From the NCBI RefSeq assembly GCF_963676815.1, contig NZ_OY781365.1, forward strand, positions 4,932,501 through 4,996,500: a DNA stretch of 64,000 bases. The letters are read 5' to 3'. The notes under the pieces were generated by a model that was given only the letters and a program-made list of their open reading frames with translations, made no database searches and was not told where the DNA came from. Both the position numbers and the translations under genes were made by a program. The stretch is from an uncultured Draconibacterium sp. (GTDB taxonomy: Bacteria > Bacteroidota > Bacteroidia > Bacteroidales > Prolixibacteraceae). Shown here piece by piece: positions 35,270-43,619 of this stretch (the first letter of the stretch is position 1; every line of letters begins with the position of its first letter).

Positions 35270-35341
35270 TTTTCAGGCAGAGGCCGAAGACTAGAAACAG
35301 TTTGGTTCACAATCCGCCTCAACAGGCGGATTGTTTTTTTA
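35270..35341 (+). ncRNA. Small RNA-like unit, copy 3
   Basis: The unit ends in a perfect 10-base-pair hairpin (35310-35319 with 35324-35333, loop CAAC) followed by seven T residues, a textbook terminator. It is nearly identical to the unit at 13663 in the stretch before the hairpin. Because no gene follows on this strand, a free-standing small RNA is the best reading. The 5' end is approximate. From 35342 to 35617 I see nothing recognisable. Confidence 0.7.
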
Positions 35342-35617
35342 CTTCTTGAAATAATTAGTGATGAGTTTTGGCCTGAACAACATGACGTTTAAAACCTGTT
35401 AAAAAATCATATGAAAGTGTAATAAATACGGAGGCCTTATGATTTACAGAAGAATTGTAATGTTCTGTGCTAACGGCAAACGTTCAATCTAATCTTTCAA
35501 TGATATCTTGACTTTAGATTTGGGAATAGACAATGTTTAAGATAATAATGATGTTTCTTGTTTACAAAGTTTAATAATGAGAGTATTTTTTGTATTTAAG
35601 AAATTGATATAGTAATC

Positions 35618-35650
35618 AAAAAAGGAGGCGATTCGCCTCCTTTAACTAAC
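35618..35650 (-). terminator. Terminator of the DUF2490-DUF4956-VTC operon
   Basis: The stem AAAGGAGGCGA pairs with TCGCCTCCTTT, and on the minus strand a T-run follows. It lies 25 bases after the DUF2490 stop codon. Confidence 0.9.
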
Positions 35651-35669
35651 TTATGATAATACCACAAGC

Positions 35670-36299
35670 TTACAAGCTGAACTTATAAGATAATCCGAGA
35701 ATGTTCTTATTATCCTTTGTGCTATTTAAATAGTTGTTCACGCGGTAATAGGCGCCAATTTTGTTGTGTTTGTTAATTTTGTACATAATACCACCTTCAA
35801 ACCGCGATTTGCTGAATTCTTTAGCTTCAAGGTCGTGGTACCATTCGTTTAATAGGTAAGGTTCCAAGTTCAGTTTTTTGATCTTGTACTCCAGCTCCAG
35901 TTTGTAGCGCAGGTAATTTGTTGCTTTGTTGTCGTCGGCAAAATCATCGTCGTTCGTAAAACGCAGCCTGAATTTCGGGTTAAAGTTTTTCCATTTAAAG
36001 CCGGTTTTTGCATCCACATTAAAACGCCCAAACGATTCATGTTCATCGTCGCCGTTAATGTTGTAGCCGAAGCGGTAACCGGCTCCCAGCTTGAAATATT
36101 TACTGAATTTATATTCCAGTCCGGTTTGCAGGAAATACTCGTTCAACTCAAAATTATCTTTAAAACGTATTTCAGGCGTCAGCGAGAATTCAAGGTCCTT
36201 TGAAATTTCGGTTGAAAATTCGGTCTCAAACCAGGTATCCTGCGAAAAGGCCTGGAAAAAGGCGAGTGTTACACTCAGTACTAAAATAATCTTCTTCAT
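35670..36299 (-). CDS. DUF2490 beta-barrel protein
   Basis: The 209-residue protein has a signal peptide ending near QAFSQ (residue 19), then alternating strands and a C-terminal LSYKFSL end, typical of small outer-membrane barrels of the DUF2490 family. The segment DTWFETEFSTEI opens the mature protein. Function unknown. It is the last gene of the minus-strand operon with DUF4956, VTC-domain and Cthe_2159-like proteins, 3 bases after DUF4956. Confidence 0.82.
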   Translation of the reverse strand: MKKIILVLSVTLAFFQAFSQDTWFETEFSTEISKDLEFSLTPEIRFKDNFELNEYFLQTGLEYKFSKYFKLGAGYRFGYNINGDDEHESFGRFNVDAKTGFKWKNFNPKFRLRFTNDDDFADDNKATNYLRYKLELEYKIKKLNLEPYLLNEWYHDLEAKEFSKSRFEGGIMYKINKHNKIGAYYRVNNYLNSTKDNKNILGLSYKFSL

Positions 36300-36302
36300 C
36301 TA

Positions 36303-36968
36303 CTAAAAGGTATTGGATTCGCCGTTGGCACCATTAATATCGTGGTAGACCTTTATTTTGGCCACGTCGCGTAGGTAGTTCACTTCTTCAATTTCAATTC
36401 GTTTCACTTTTATTCCGGTGCGTTCCTGAATGTCGGTGTATAATTCTGCTTTCTTTTTAATGTTGATGTTTTCAATGTTTTCATAATTGATAACCAGGCA
36501 TATTTCCTGTTTAAGAATCAGTATCTTTTCCAAAATCCATAAGGTGAGCACAATTACCACATTGGTAAATATTAATTCTGCATGGCTTACTTTTTTATTG
36601 GATAAGGCGTTAATTACCGAAATGCCAATGATAACAAAAAGGTAGGTCATCTCTTTAATTGGAATGGGGTCGGTGCGGTAGCGGATTATGCCGAAAATGG
36701 CAAATAGTCCGAATGCAAATCCTAGCTCGAGCTTTACACTTTCCAGTAAAAAGCAAAGAACAAATATGGTAATGCTAATTGAAAAATAGCTGAAATAGAA
36801 ATCTTTACGGTTGCTGTTTTTAGAGTAGATATAATTTACTACCACAAATAAAACCAATAAATTTAATCCGAAGCGTACCAATAATTGTGTAAAATCTTCG
36901 GGATTAATAACCTTAATGCCCAGCCACCTGAGCGGTTCGCTGATAATTGTATCCTGTATCTGATCCAT
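36303..36968 (-). CDS. DUF4956 membrane protein
   Basis: The 221-residue protein has four or five hydrophobic helices in the first 155 residues and a soluble C-terminal domain with a YTDIQERTGIKVKRIEIEEV segment. The motif FGIIRYRTDPIPIKEMTYLF is typical of DUF4956. This family often lies beside VTC-domain polyphosphate polymerases, as here. Its start codon lies 56 bases inside the VTC gene, a longer overlap than usual, but no later ATG would keep the first membrane helix. Function is not proven; a transport or anchoring role for the polymer is possible. Confidence 0.85.
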   Translation of the reverse strand: MDQIQDTIISEPLRWLGIKVINPEDFTQLLVRFGLNLLVLFVVVNYIYSKNSNRKDFYFSYFSISITIFVLCFLLESVKLELGFAFGLFAIFGIIRYRTDPIPIKEMTYLFVIIGISVINALSNKKVSHAELIFTNVVIVLTLWILEKILILKQEICLVINYENIENINIKKKAELYTDIQERTGIKVKRIEIEEVNYLRDVAKIKVYHDINGANGESNTF

Positions 36969-37791
36969 AATTTTTGTTTTCGATGAAAGTTAATGCTGAC
37001 TTTTTGTGCAGTGGGGTCAACTCGATTTCGTTTTTAAATTGTTTTCTAAGCTGAATCAATCGTTCCTTAAATAAATTTCGTTTTAAATTGGGCTCGAGGA
37101 AAGCCCTGCCAATGCAATACTTACTAAATCCACATGGTTTAATTCTGTAATTATTAAGTGCTAAACAAAGTGGCGTTTTTTCGTTTACTCTTCCTTGTTT
37201 TAGCTCAACAACAACCATGTTCCCTAGTTCCAGTTTCTTTGATTTAGAATAGGAGACCAAGTGAATATCGATTGTGCAACGCTCCGAAAAATCTTTGTTA
37301 ACCAAGGTAATGCGTTCGAACGAGTTGATATTTTTAACCGGCAGAGTAAAGTTCGACAGGTGAAAATCAAAGTCGGTATTTTCGGATAAAAAATGCAGCT
37401 CTTTTGCCGAGAACGAAGCAGTTTTGTTTTCTGCTATCATTCGCAGCTTTTTCGTTTTACTCTTATTGTTCTTCTTTTTTATCTCCAGAAAAACGAGGCC
37501 TGAATCCATATAAGCTCGCTTCCTGATCTTCATACGGTTTAATTTGCCATTATGATGATTGGTGTACAGGGTATCTGCACTTGTATCGTAGTACATGGTT
37601 TGGTAACTGTGTTTTCGCTTTTCGTCTATTTCTAAAATATAATAATCGTTTTTTATGGCTTCAAGGACTTCGTATAGTTTGCTAACCGATAACTGATATT
37701 TCGAATCGAACCGGTTGAGCAAAGCCACCTCGTTCATCTCATTAAGCGAAATAGCATCAAACTGTTGTGTAACTGCTGTTATTGAAGTCAT
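36913..37791 (-). CDS. VTC-domain protein (polyphosphate polymerase-like)
   Basis: The 292-residue protein has the VTC domain of the CYTH-like superfamily, a tunnel of strands with basic and acidic residues. Visible parts include LLNRFDSKYQL at the start, RMKIRKRAY in the middle and LEIKKKNNKSKTKK with many lysines. In yeast Vtc4 this domain makes polyphosphate from ATP. Bacterial copies often occur with DUF4956 and Cthe_2159-like or CotH proteins, where the substrate is less certain. It lies 3 bases after the Cthe_2159-like gene and overlaps DUF4956 by 56 bases. Confidence 0.85.
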   Translation of the reverse strand: MTSITAVTQQFDAISLNEMNEVALLNRFDSKYQLSVSKLYEVLEAIKNDYYILEIDEKRKHSYQTMYYDTSADTLYTNHHNGKLNRMKIRKRAYMDSGLVFLEIKKKNNKSKTKKLRMIAENKTASFSAKELHFLSENTDFDFHLSNFTLPVKNINSFERITLVNKDFSERCTIDIHLVSYSKSKKLELGNMVVVELKQGRVNEKTPLCLALNNYRIKPCGFSKYCIGRAFLEPNLKRNLFKERLIQLRKQFKNEIELTPLHKKSALTFIENKNYGSDTGYNYQRTAQVAGH

Positions 37792-37794
37792 TTT

Positions 37795-39582
37795 TTAATT
37801 GCTTAATTGATATCCTGTAATTCGTTGCGACAGTGTAAATGTTTTTTGTAACGTTCCTGCCGTATAGCTTGCATCAGTATAGTAGCCCTTTTGTGCAGTT
37901 CCGCTTGCCGTTCCACCATTGTAAAAATTGTAGCTTAGGCCTTGTTCCAGTTCCGGAGAACTGTAAATAAAAGCCTGGAAATCTTTTGCCGGTTCAAAAG
38001 TTACCAGTTCATTACCATCGCTGGTTTCAATGTGACACAAAGTACCTTCCTGTTGCGTACTTCTAAAAACCAAAGCAACACAGTTTATACTTGAAGAGGA
38101 ACCGGGAGCTTGCAACATGCCCGAACTACCTGCACCTATTAACGTTCCTCCGGTTTGTAAAAAAGAATCATCGTAATCCAGAATCCCGTTGCCACTACCT
38201 GTTGGCCCGTTAACGATCACTATTCCGTTGCTCATCTCAATAGATCCGTTGGAATCAAGACCATCGCCCTGGGCATTTACAGCCATAAAATCGGGAGCCA
38301 GGTATAGAGTATAACTGGCAGTTGCAGATTTTCCCCATCCTCCGGGACCACCGCCCATATTGTCGCCACCGGCCGCAACATTCAGTCCGTCGTCGCTTGA
38401 AACAATATCGAATGTACCGCCATTTATGGACAAATCTCCTGAAGTACTTTCTATTCCTTCGTACGATTTTGTAATCGTATAGTCTCCGGCATTAATTGTG
38501 AGATCGTAATCGGCATGAATTCCATCGTCGCTGGCCGAAATGTTATAGGTTCCGCCATTTAGCGTAATGGTTTGATCGGAATGAATCGCATCTTCCGCAG
38601 AACTAATTGTAAATGTTCCGGCATTCACAATCATATTTACTCCCGATTTCAGCCCTTTTAAGGAGGTATCGCTGTAGGAACTGGAGCCATTGGTCGTAAG
38701 ATCGAATGTACCATTTTCAATAAGAATATCGGTTTCGGCAGAGATGGCATCGCCACCGGCGGTAATATCGATATCTACAGTAAGTATTTCGATGTATCCT
38801 CGTGTTTCGTCGTTGTCATTGTCCGATTTCAAACCATCGCCACCGGAATTAATTTTAATTGTGCCATCTTTTATAATCAGGTAATCTTTTCCTCTTATCC
38901 CATCATCAATGGCATTAATCTCAAGTTGGTTTACATCAACTATCAAACCATCTTTCGAGTTGACGGCGTCGTTAAAGTTTCCGTTCAGAACCAGTTTGCC
39001 TTCGCCATAAAGCGTAAGGTCGGTCTTACTGAAAATGGTGGCATTGGGTTCTTCATCTTCAACATCGTCGTAATCATAAGAACTACCATCACTAAGGGTA
39101 TTTTCTGTATTTGCGTTAGCAACGACGATTACTTTCTCCGCACTTTTAATGTAGATGGGGGCGCTGTTCGTGCAACTAATATCAACACCATCGAGTACCA
39201 GGCGAACGAGGTCGGTTTCTGCTGCTTCAACAACAATTTGCCCGTTACTCAGGTTTCCGTTAAAACTATACGTTCCTGCCGCTGTAATGGTAATTGTTGA
39301 GCCGCTAACACTGACATCATCTGAACTCTTGCTTACTGAAGTTCCATTTAGAGTAATCGATTTAACATCCGAACTGCTCCAGGTATAATCTGAAGTCTGG
39401 TCATGATCGCCATCATTATTGGCTTCAGCATCTGTAATTTCGTCTTCATTGTCGGCAGCTGCTGTGGCTTCTTCTGTATCATCTACATCATCATCAACTA
39501 TTGTTGATGTTACGTCGCATGCCCAAAATGAAATAGAGAACAGGATGGTTCCCAATAGAATTAATAAAGTTTTCTGCTTCAT
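37795..39582 (-). CDS. Cthe_2159-like carbohydrate-binding beta-helix lipoprotein
   Basis: The 595-residue protein has a lipoprotein signal (lipid cysteine in FWAC, about residue 22), then an acidic low-complexity stretch of about 45 residues. A long right-handed beta-helix follows with repeats of the kind DDGI.....L.I..G...I and Asp-Gly-rich turns. The family founder binds acidic sugar polymers with calcium. It is the first gene of the operon with VTC, DUF4956 and DUF2490 proteins. The TAGGGT-N15-TGTAT element lies 33-63 bases upstream of its start codon on the minus strand. Confidence 0.85.
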   Translation of the reverse strand: MKQKTLLILLGTILFSISFWACDVTSTIVDDDVDDTEEATAAADNEDEITDAEANNDGDHDQTSDYTWSSSDVKSITLNGTSVSKSSDDVSVSGSTITITAAGTYSFNGNLSNGQIVVEAAETDLVRLVLDGVDISCTNSAPIYIKSAEKVIVVANANTENTLSDGSSYDYDDVEDEEPNATIFSKTDLTLYGEGKLVLNGNFNDAVNSKDGLIVDVNQLEINAIDDGIRGKDYLIIKDGTIKINSGGDGLKSDNDNDETRGYIEILTVDIDITAGGDAISAETDILIENGTFDLTTNGSSSYSDTSLKGLKSGVNMIVNAGTFTISSAEDAIHSDQTITLNGGTYNISASDDGIHADYDLTINAGDYTITKSYEGIESTSGDLSINGGTFDIVSSDDGLNVAAGGDNMGGGPGGWGKSATASYTLYLAPDFMAVNAQGDGLDSNGSIEMSNGIVIVNGPTGSGNGILDYDDSFLQTGGTLIGAGSSGMLQAPGSSSSINCVALVFRSTQQEGTLCHIETSDGNELVTFEPAKDFQAFIYSSPELEQGLSYNFYNGGTASGTAQKGYYTDASYTAGTLQKTFTLSQRITGYQLSN

Positions 39583-39611
39583 TTTTTTGAGTTATGTATA
39601 AAATTTGTTGT

Positions 39612-39645
39612 TGTGTTTTATACAGGAGTTGAGCCGATAACCCTA
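39612..39645 (-). promoter_or_regulatory. ECF-type promoter element upstream of Cthe_2159/VTC operon
   Basis: On the minus strand TAGGGT (39645-39640) is followed after exactly 15 bases by TGTATAAAAC (39624-39615). The start codon lies at 39582, so the transcript leader would be about 25 bases. This is the only strong minus-strand copy I found, and it places the operon under the same control as the sigma gene. Confidence 0.68.
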
Positions 39646-39753
39646 CCGGATATTACAAAAAGATTACAATTGATTTAATAAAGGGAGTGAAGGGAAAATG
39701 AAGATAAAAATAAAGATGATTGATTTTGCCTGTATGAACTTAGACATGAGTTA

Positions 39754-39798
39754 AAACAAAAACCAGTATAATTGCTTGAATTATACTGGTTTGTATTT
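39754..39798 (-). terminator. Strong hairpin between transglutaminase and Cthe_2159 genes
   Basis: A perfect 14-base stem AAACCAGTATAATT (39760-39773) pairs with 39779-39792 around a 5-base loop. On the minus strand a T-rich run follows. It lies about 500 bases after the stop codon of the transglutaminase gene, so it may end that transcript or an unseen RNA between them. Confidence 0.7.
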
Positions 39799-39831
39799 TG
39801 TTTTGGTGCCCAGTAAAGGAGCACGATTTAT

Positions 39832-39965
39832 TTTATAATACGCTAAATATCAGTGATTTTGTTTGCTGTTTGTTTAATGGTCCCTTTCAGGTAACTCTAT
39901 AATTACTGGTAGTTTAATAATTCAAATATCATCTAAATATACCAAATTTTATGCAGATATGAGAA
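39832..39965. repeat. Degenerate intergenic repeat, copy B
   Basis: This region aligns with 29925-30060 over about 130 bases at roughly two thirds identity by eye. It lies in a gene-free stretch of 719 bases (39583-40301). The remainder of that stretch, 39966-40301, holds no gene or hairpin that I can support. Confidence 0.55.
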
Positions 39966-40301
39966 CCTTAATGTAAAGTTGAGATGTTGAGGATTTTGAT
40001 TTCATGAGAATCACCATTTTGCTCACCCAAATCTGAATTGTTGCAAAACTCCACTTTTGTGCTGTAGAAGGAATAAATTTTGCCTTTATCGTCAATATTG
40101 ATTTTTATTCAATCAGATTTTATGAAAAATGTTAGCTTGATCCCAGGATTCGAGCTAGGTCTCATTAGTGGCTCTATATCAGCGATTTACTGAGGTTGTA
40201 TTTTTCCGGATCACCGTTTAGTTCACATTTAAAGAACTATACTTATTGGCAATAAAAATAGAAAGTTTGGAAAAGAAAATCAATCTTTACAACATTTTAT
40301 A

Positions 40302-42248
40302 TTACCACCATTCCTGTTTCCCATCTCTATAGAGGAAAACACGTTCATCCCACCCTCGTGTATGATTCTTTAACCATAACAGGGCTCCACTTGGAATACT
40401 GTCGTAAACCAGATAGTTATCTTCTGCTACTTTTTTTCCTGTTGATATCCATTTCGTGTTGTCCCAATAATTTAGTTCATATTCATCACCTACATGAATA
40501 TAGTTGTCATCATTTCTGGGTACGCACCTGACTTTATCTACTATTATTGGTTCACCAAAATCCATACCTACCCATGAACCATTGGCGTTTTCGGTCTCAA
40601 AGTTGCTCAGCCAATTATCGTCAAAGGCCTTTTTTACAATATCATTATTGCTTCCGATGGAACTGATCATTTGTCCATCCAATTGCCCACTGGCATTTTT
40701 TTCGCTTTTATCATTTCTGAAGAACCTCAATTCTGCAATACTTCCATAGGATCCGTTAGGTGACATATATCGCCAATATCGATAGGACTTCTTCGTTCCT
40801 AACTCTATTTGATCTGGAAATTCCAGATCATTTATTGTATAAATGGTATCGCAACTCGAGAAGTCACTATAATTTGAAGCCTGTATCATGCCATTAAGAA
40901 TGCGTCGTTGCATTTCAATAACATTATAGCTAGAATAGTATTTTCTTCTTAGTATTACTTTTTGAAAATTGGTTGAATCTGCAATAATGTTCTCAATACT
41001 ACCATTTTTTTGTAAAATAAATGGATGGGTTATAGGAACCAAACCATTGTTGTCATATCCGAAAGCAATGTATAGCACATTTCTTCCCATTTTTTTGAAT
41101 TCTGCTTTATCGCGGTTGAGTTCGCCATAATCAATAATATTCCAATCCATATTATGTCCGTTGAAGACAGCTATGTACACATATTTATCATTTAGATCTT
41201 CCTTTAATATTGGGATACTTAGGTCACTTGTGGCAAAGTATTCATCAGTTACATCTTTTTGAAAAATATTGAATGAGTGTTTATATTTTGCCTCATTTAA
41301 ATATTCAACTGTTTCCCAGTTAATAGCATAAGTACTCCGGTATATCTTAGGAATTCTTTTATCAGGGAATAATGTCCCGCTGGGCTCTGTTGTGATATCC
41401 CAGGCTGAAGGTAAAAGATCTCCTTTGTCATTGAGAAGGGTAAACCAGGCATGTCCTGCTCTGTAGCGTCCCCATTGCGGTGTACTTTCAATAAACACAG
41501 GAATTCCCAGACTTCTCAACGTTGCCACTCCAACATTTACATAGTCGGAACAACGGCCGTAGGTGATTCTGTACATCGTAGGTGCACTAAGAAAGGGGTA
41601 ACCAGACTTTAGGTGCAATCCAAGAGGATTTATTTTCTTTATAATCGTTTGACGTACAACCTTGCTTGCATAATAAGGCGAATCATAATGTTCGTCGTCA
41701 TAGAATAGTGCATCTAAATCTCCGCCAAATTGATAGGCTAATGTATCTCTCCAATTATCAAGTTCCTGAAGTTCTACGAATTTATAGGGAAGCAGGCATT
41801 CACAAAACTGTTCAAAATTAAGGTGCTGAGCCCAGGATTTTGTTTGCCAAAGGTTAAAAGCATCATTTATATTTTTTATCAAATAATCGCCTTTAATAAT
41901 ATTAATATCCTGAACCGTATTGCTTCCCATATTGGCAAACTGTTGTTCTGATAATTTTAAAAGCGAGTCCCGTTGCTGAACCGGGGATAAATCAGACGCG
42001 AATAATGTTTTGCCCAATTCATAATAATCCAACACTTCATCTCCTGCATAAGAATAATGTCCAGGCATGTTCTCAATCAGAAATACTGCTGCTTTATACT
42101 TTAAAGAATCTTCGCAAAAATGTTCCAATACTTTTTCAAGTTCGGATCGGTTATTACCTGCAGCCTCCAGTACAAAATTTAAGCGCTCATTTGTTTCTTT
42201 GCAGGAAACAAAAACTGCGAAAAAGAGAATAACATACAATTTTTTCAT
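40302..42248 (-). CDS. Transglutaminase-like lipoprotein with C-terminal discoidin-like domain
   Basis: The 648-residue protein has a lipoprotein signal (lipid cysteine in VFVSC, residue 16). A transglutaminase-core fold lies in the first half, with the triad C233 (YGRCSDY), H266 (GHAWF) and D284 (SAWDITTE). The C-terminal 140 residues look like a discoidin/F5-8 domain (KSYRYWRYMSP and WVGMDFGEPIIVDKVR). Such proteins can cross-link, cleave or transfer on peptide side chains; the actual reaction is unknown. It is the last gene, on the same strand, of the peptide island, 189 bases after the signal peptidase gene, so it may act on the peptides. Confidence 0.82.
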   Translation of the reverse strand: MKKLYVILFFAVFVSCKETNERLNFVLEAAGNNRSELEKVLEHFCEDSLKYKAAVFLIENMPGHYSYAGDEVLDYYELGKTLFASDLSPVQQRDSLLKLSEQQFANMGSNTVQDINIIKGDYLIKNINDAFNLWQTKSWAQHLNFEQFCECLLPYKFVELQELDNWRDTLAYQFGGDLDALFYDDEHYDSPYYASKVVRQTIIKKINPLGLHLKSGYPFLSAPTMYRITYGRCSDYVNVGVATLRSLGIPVFIESTPQWGRYRAGHAWFTLLNDKGDLLPSAWDITTEPSGTLFPDKRIPKIYRSTYAINWETVEYLNEAKYKHSFNIFQKDVTDEYFATSDLSIPILKEDLNDKYVYIAVFNGHNMDWNIIDYGELNRDKAEFKKMGRNVLYIAFGYDNNGLVPITHPFILQKNGSIENIIADSTNFQKVILRRKYYSSYNVIEMQRRILNGMIQASNYSDFSSCDTIYTINDLEFPDQIELGTKKSYRYWRYMSPNGSYGSIAELRFFRNDKSEKNASGQLDGQMISSIGSNNDIVKKAFDDNWLSNFETENANGSWVGMDFGEPIIVDKVRCVPRNDDNYIHVGDEYELNYWDNTKWISTGKKVAEDNYLVYDSIPSGALLWLKNHTRGWDERVFLYRDGKQEWW

Positions 42249-42437
42249 ATCATCTGGTTTGTTATAGTTACTTATTCAAAAACAGGGTTCTTTAAATATT
42301 AAATTCTTTATATACTTTTAAATTGATCTTTGTATTTCTTATAATAAAATGCTTAGCCAATCTTTTTTTAATTCGGTTCTAATTAAATATATTTATCATT
42401 GAATTATTTGTCTTTTCTGTGCTTATTGAGTTTTAAA

Positions 42438-43619
42438 TCAATGTATTACTTTGAATAGGCGTTTCCAGTTAAAGCGACTATTGTTGTTCGAAAAGAGTAT
42501 CAGAACAGATTTGCCAACAACATTCTCTTCGGGTACAAAACCCCAATAGCGCGAATCGTTTGAATTGTTGCGGTTATCGCCCATCATAAAGTAATAGTTC
42601 TGCTTAAAAGTATAATCAGTGGCTTCCTGATTATCCAGGAAATACCGGCCGTCTCGTTCTTCAAGTTTTACTTTCTCCAATCTCTCAATTGTCTGCCAGT
42701 ACTTCATGAAATTTGTTCTGTTTAACTCGATCCTCATGCCTTTGTATGGGACAATTATTGGCCCGTAATCATTTATCGTCCAATTAAAGTTGCTTTTCTC
42801 TGGCCGTGCCCAATGTCCAGGGGCTTTGGGAATTTTCTGTACTTTGATCGAGTCGATGCATCCCTTAGAGAATATCTTATCTCGCTGACCTATAAAGAGT
42901 GAAGTTTCCAACCTTCCTTTATCATCGTGGTTGTTGACCATTCCATAGCTGTTAATTTGCAAACTATCCAGAACTTGAATCAGTTGTTTTCTATTGTTGT
43001 ACCAAACGGTAAAATCCTTTTTTACAAATTCAGGTTCATCAAATAACTGTCCGTTTATACTAACAACTCCCTCTTCTATCTTTAAGGTATCCCCGGCAAC
43101 GCCCATGCAACGTTTTATAAAAAAGTTATTGCGGTTTCCCCATATTGGATGACCAAATACCAGTACATCTCCATTATTGATTTTTGAATACCCATCAAGA
43201 CGAGAGTAGTCCCAAAAAGCTGTATCGGTATTGGTGGAAGCGTTGGCCTTCAAAAACCAATATAAATTTACCCAGGGAATTTCGTAAGGCGAATAGGGCA
43301 TGCGCGGACCATAGCTTAGTTTATTAATCAATACTTTGTCGCCGGGCATAAGCGTATTTTCCATCGAGCCACTTGGAATAGCAAAGACCTCGACAAAAAA
43401 TACCCGTACAGAAATAGCTACAGCGAATATGATTACAAAAGCAAAGCCCGACACCAGCCATCTGTACCTTTTGTTTAGCTTTCTGCTCAACTTATCCGAC
43501 GAAACCACCAGGTAAACAATGCTGATTACCGAGATCCCGGCGACTAACCATAGAAGCCTTGTAAATAATGCAACCAAAATGATAAGAATTACTACAATCT
43601 TGACTTTTCTGTGTTTCAT
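42438..43619 (-). CDS. lepB: Signal peptidase I (S26A)
   Basis: The 393-residue protein has three N-terminal hydrophobic helices, then the catalytic serine S85 in IPSGSM and the general-base lysine K169 in FFIKRCMGVAGD, and the MGDNRNNSNDSRYWG box. All features for an active enzyme are present. Signal peptidase I cuts after AxA, the sequence at the end of each peptide leader in this island. The gene overlaps the DUF1573 gene by 4 bases. Whether this is the only signal peptidase of the cell cannot be seen; its place suggests a dedicated one. Confidence 0.92.
   Translation of the reverse strand: MKHRKVKIVVILIILVALFTRLLWLVAGISVISIVYLVVSSDKLSRKLNKRYRWLVSGFAFVIIFAVAISVRVFFVEVFAIPSGSMENTLMPGDKVLINKLSYGPRMPYSPYEIPWVNLYWFLKANASTNTDTAFWDYSRLDGYSKINNGDVLVFGHPIWGNRNNFFIKRCMGVAGDTLKIEEGVVSINGQLFDEPEFVKKDFTVWYNNRKQLIQVLDSLQINSYGMVNNHDDKGRLETSLFIGQRDKIFSKGCIDSIKVQKIPKAPGHWARPEKSNFNWTINDYGPIIVPYKGMRIELNRTNFMKYWQTIERLEKVKLEERDGRYFLDNQEATDYTFKQNYYFMMGDNRNNSNDSRYWGFVPEENVVGKSVLILFSNNNSRFNWKRLFKVIH

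Noticed and set aside
39803..39826. TGGTGCCCAGTAAAGGAGCAC looks like a tRNA 3' end or attachment site
   Set aside because: No T-arm or anticodon arm is present, and no direct repeat of it was found elsewhere in the window.
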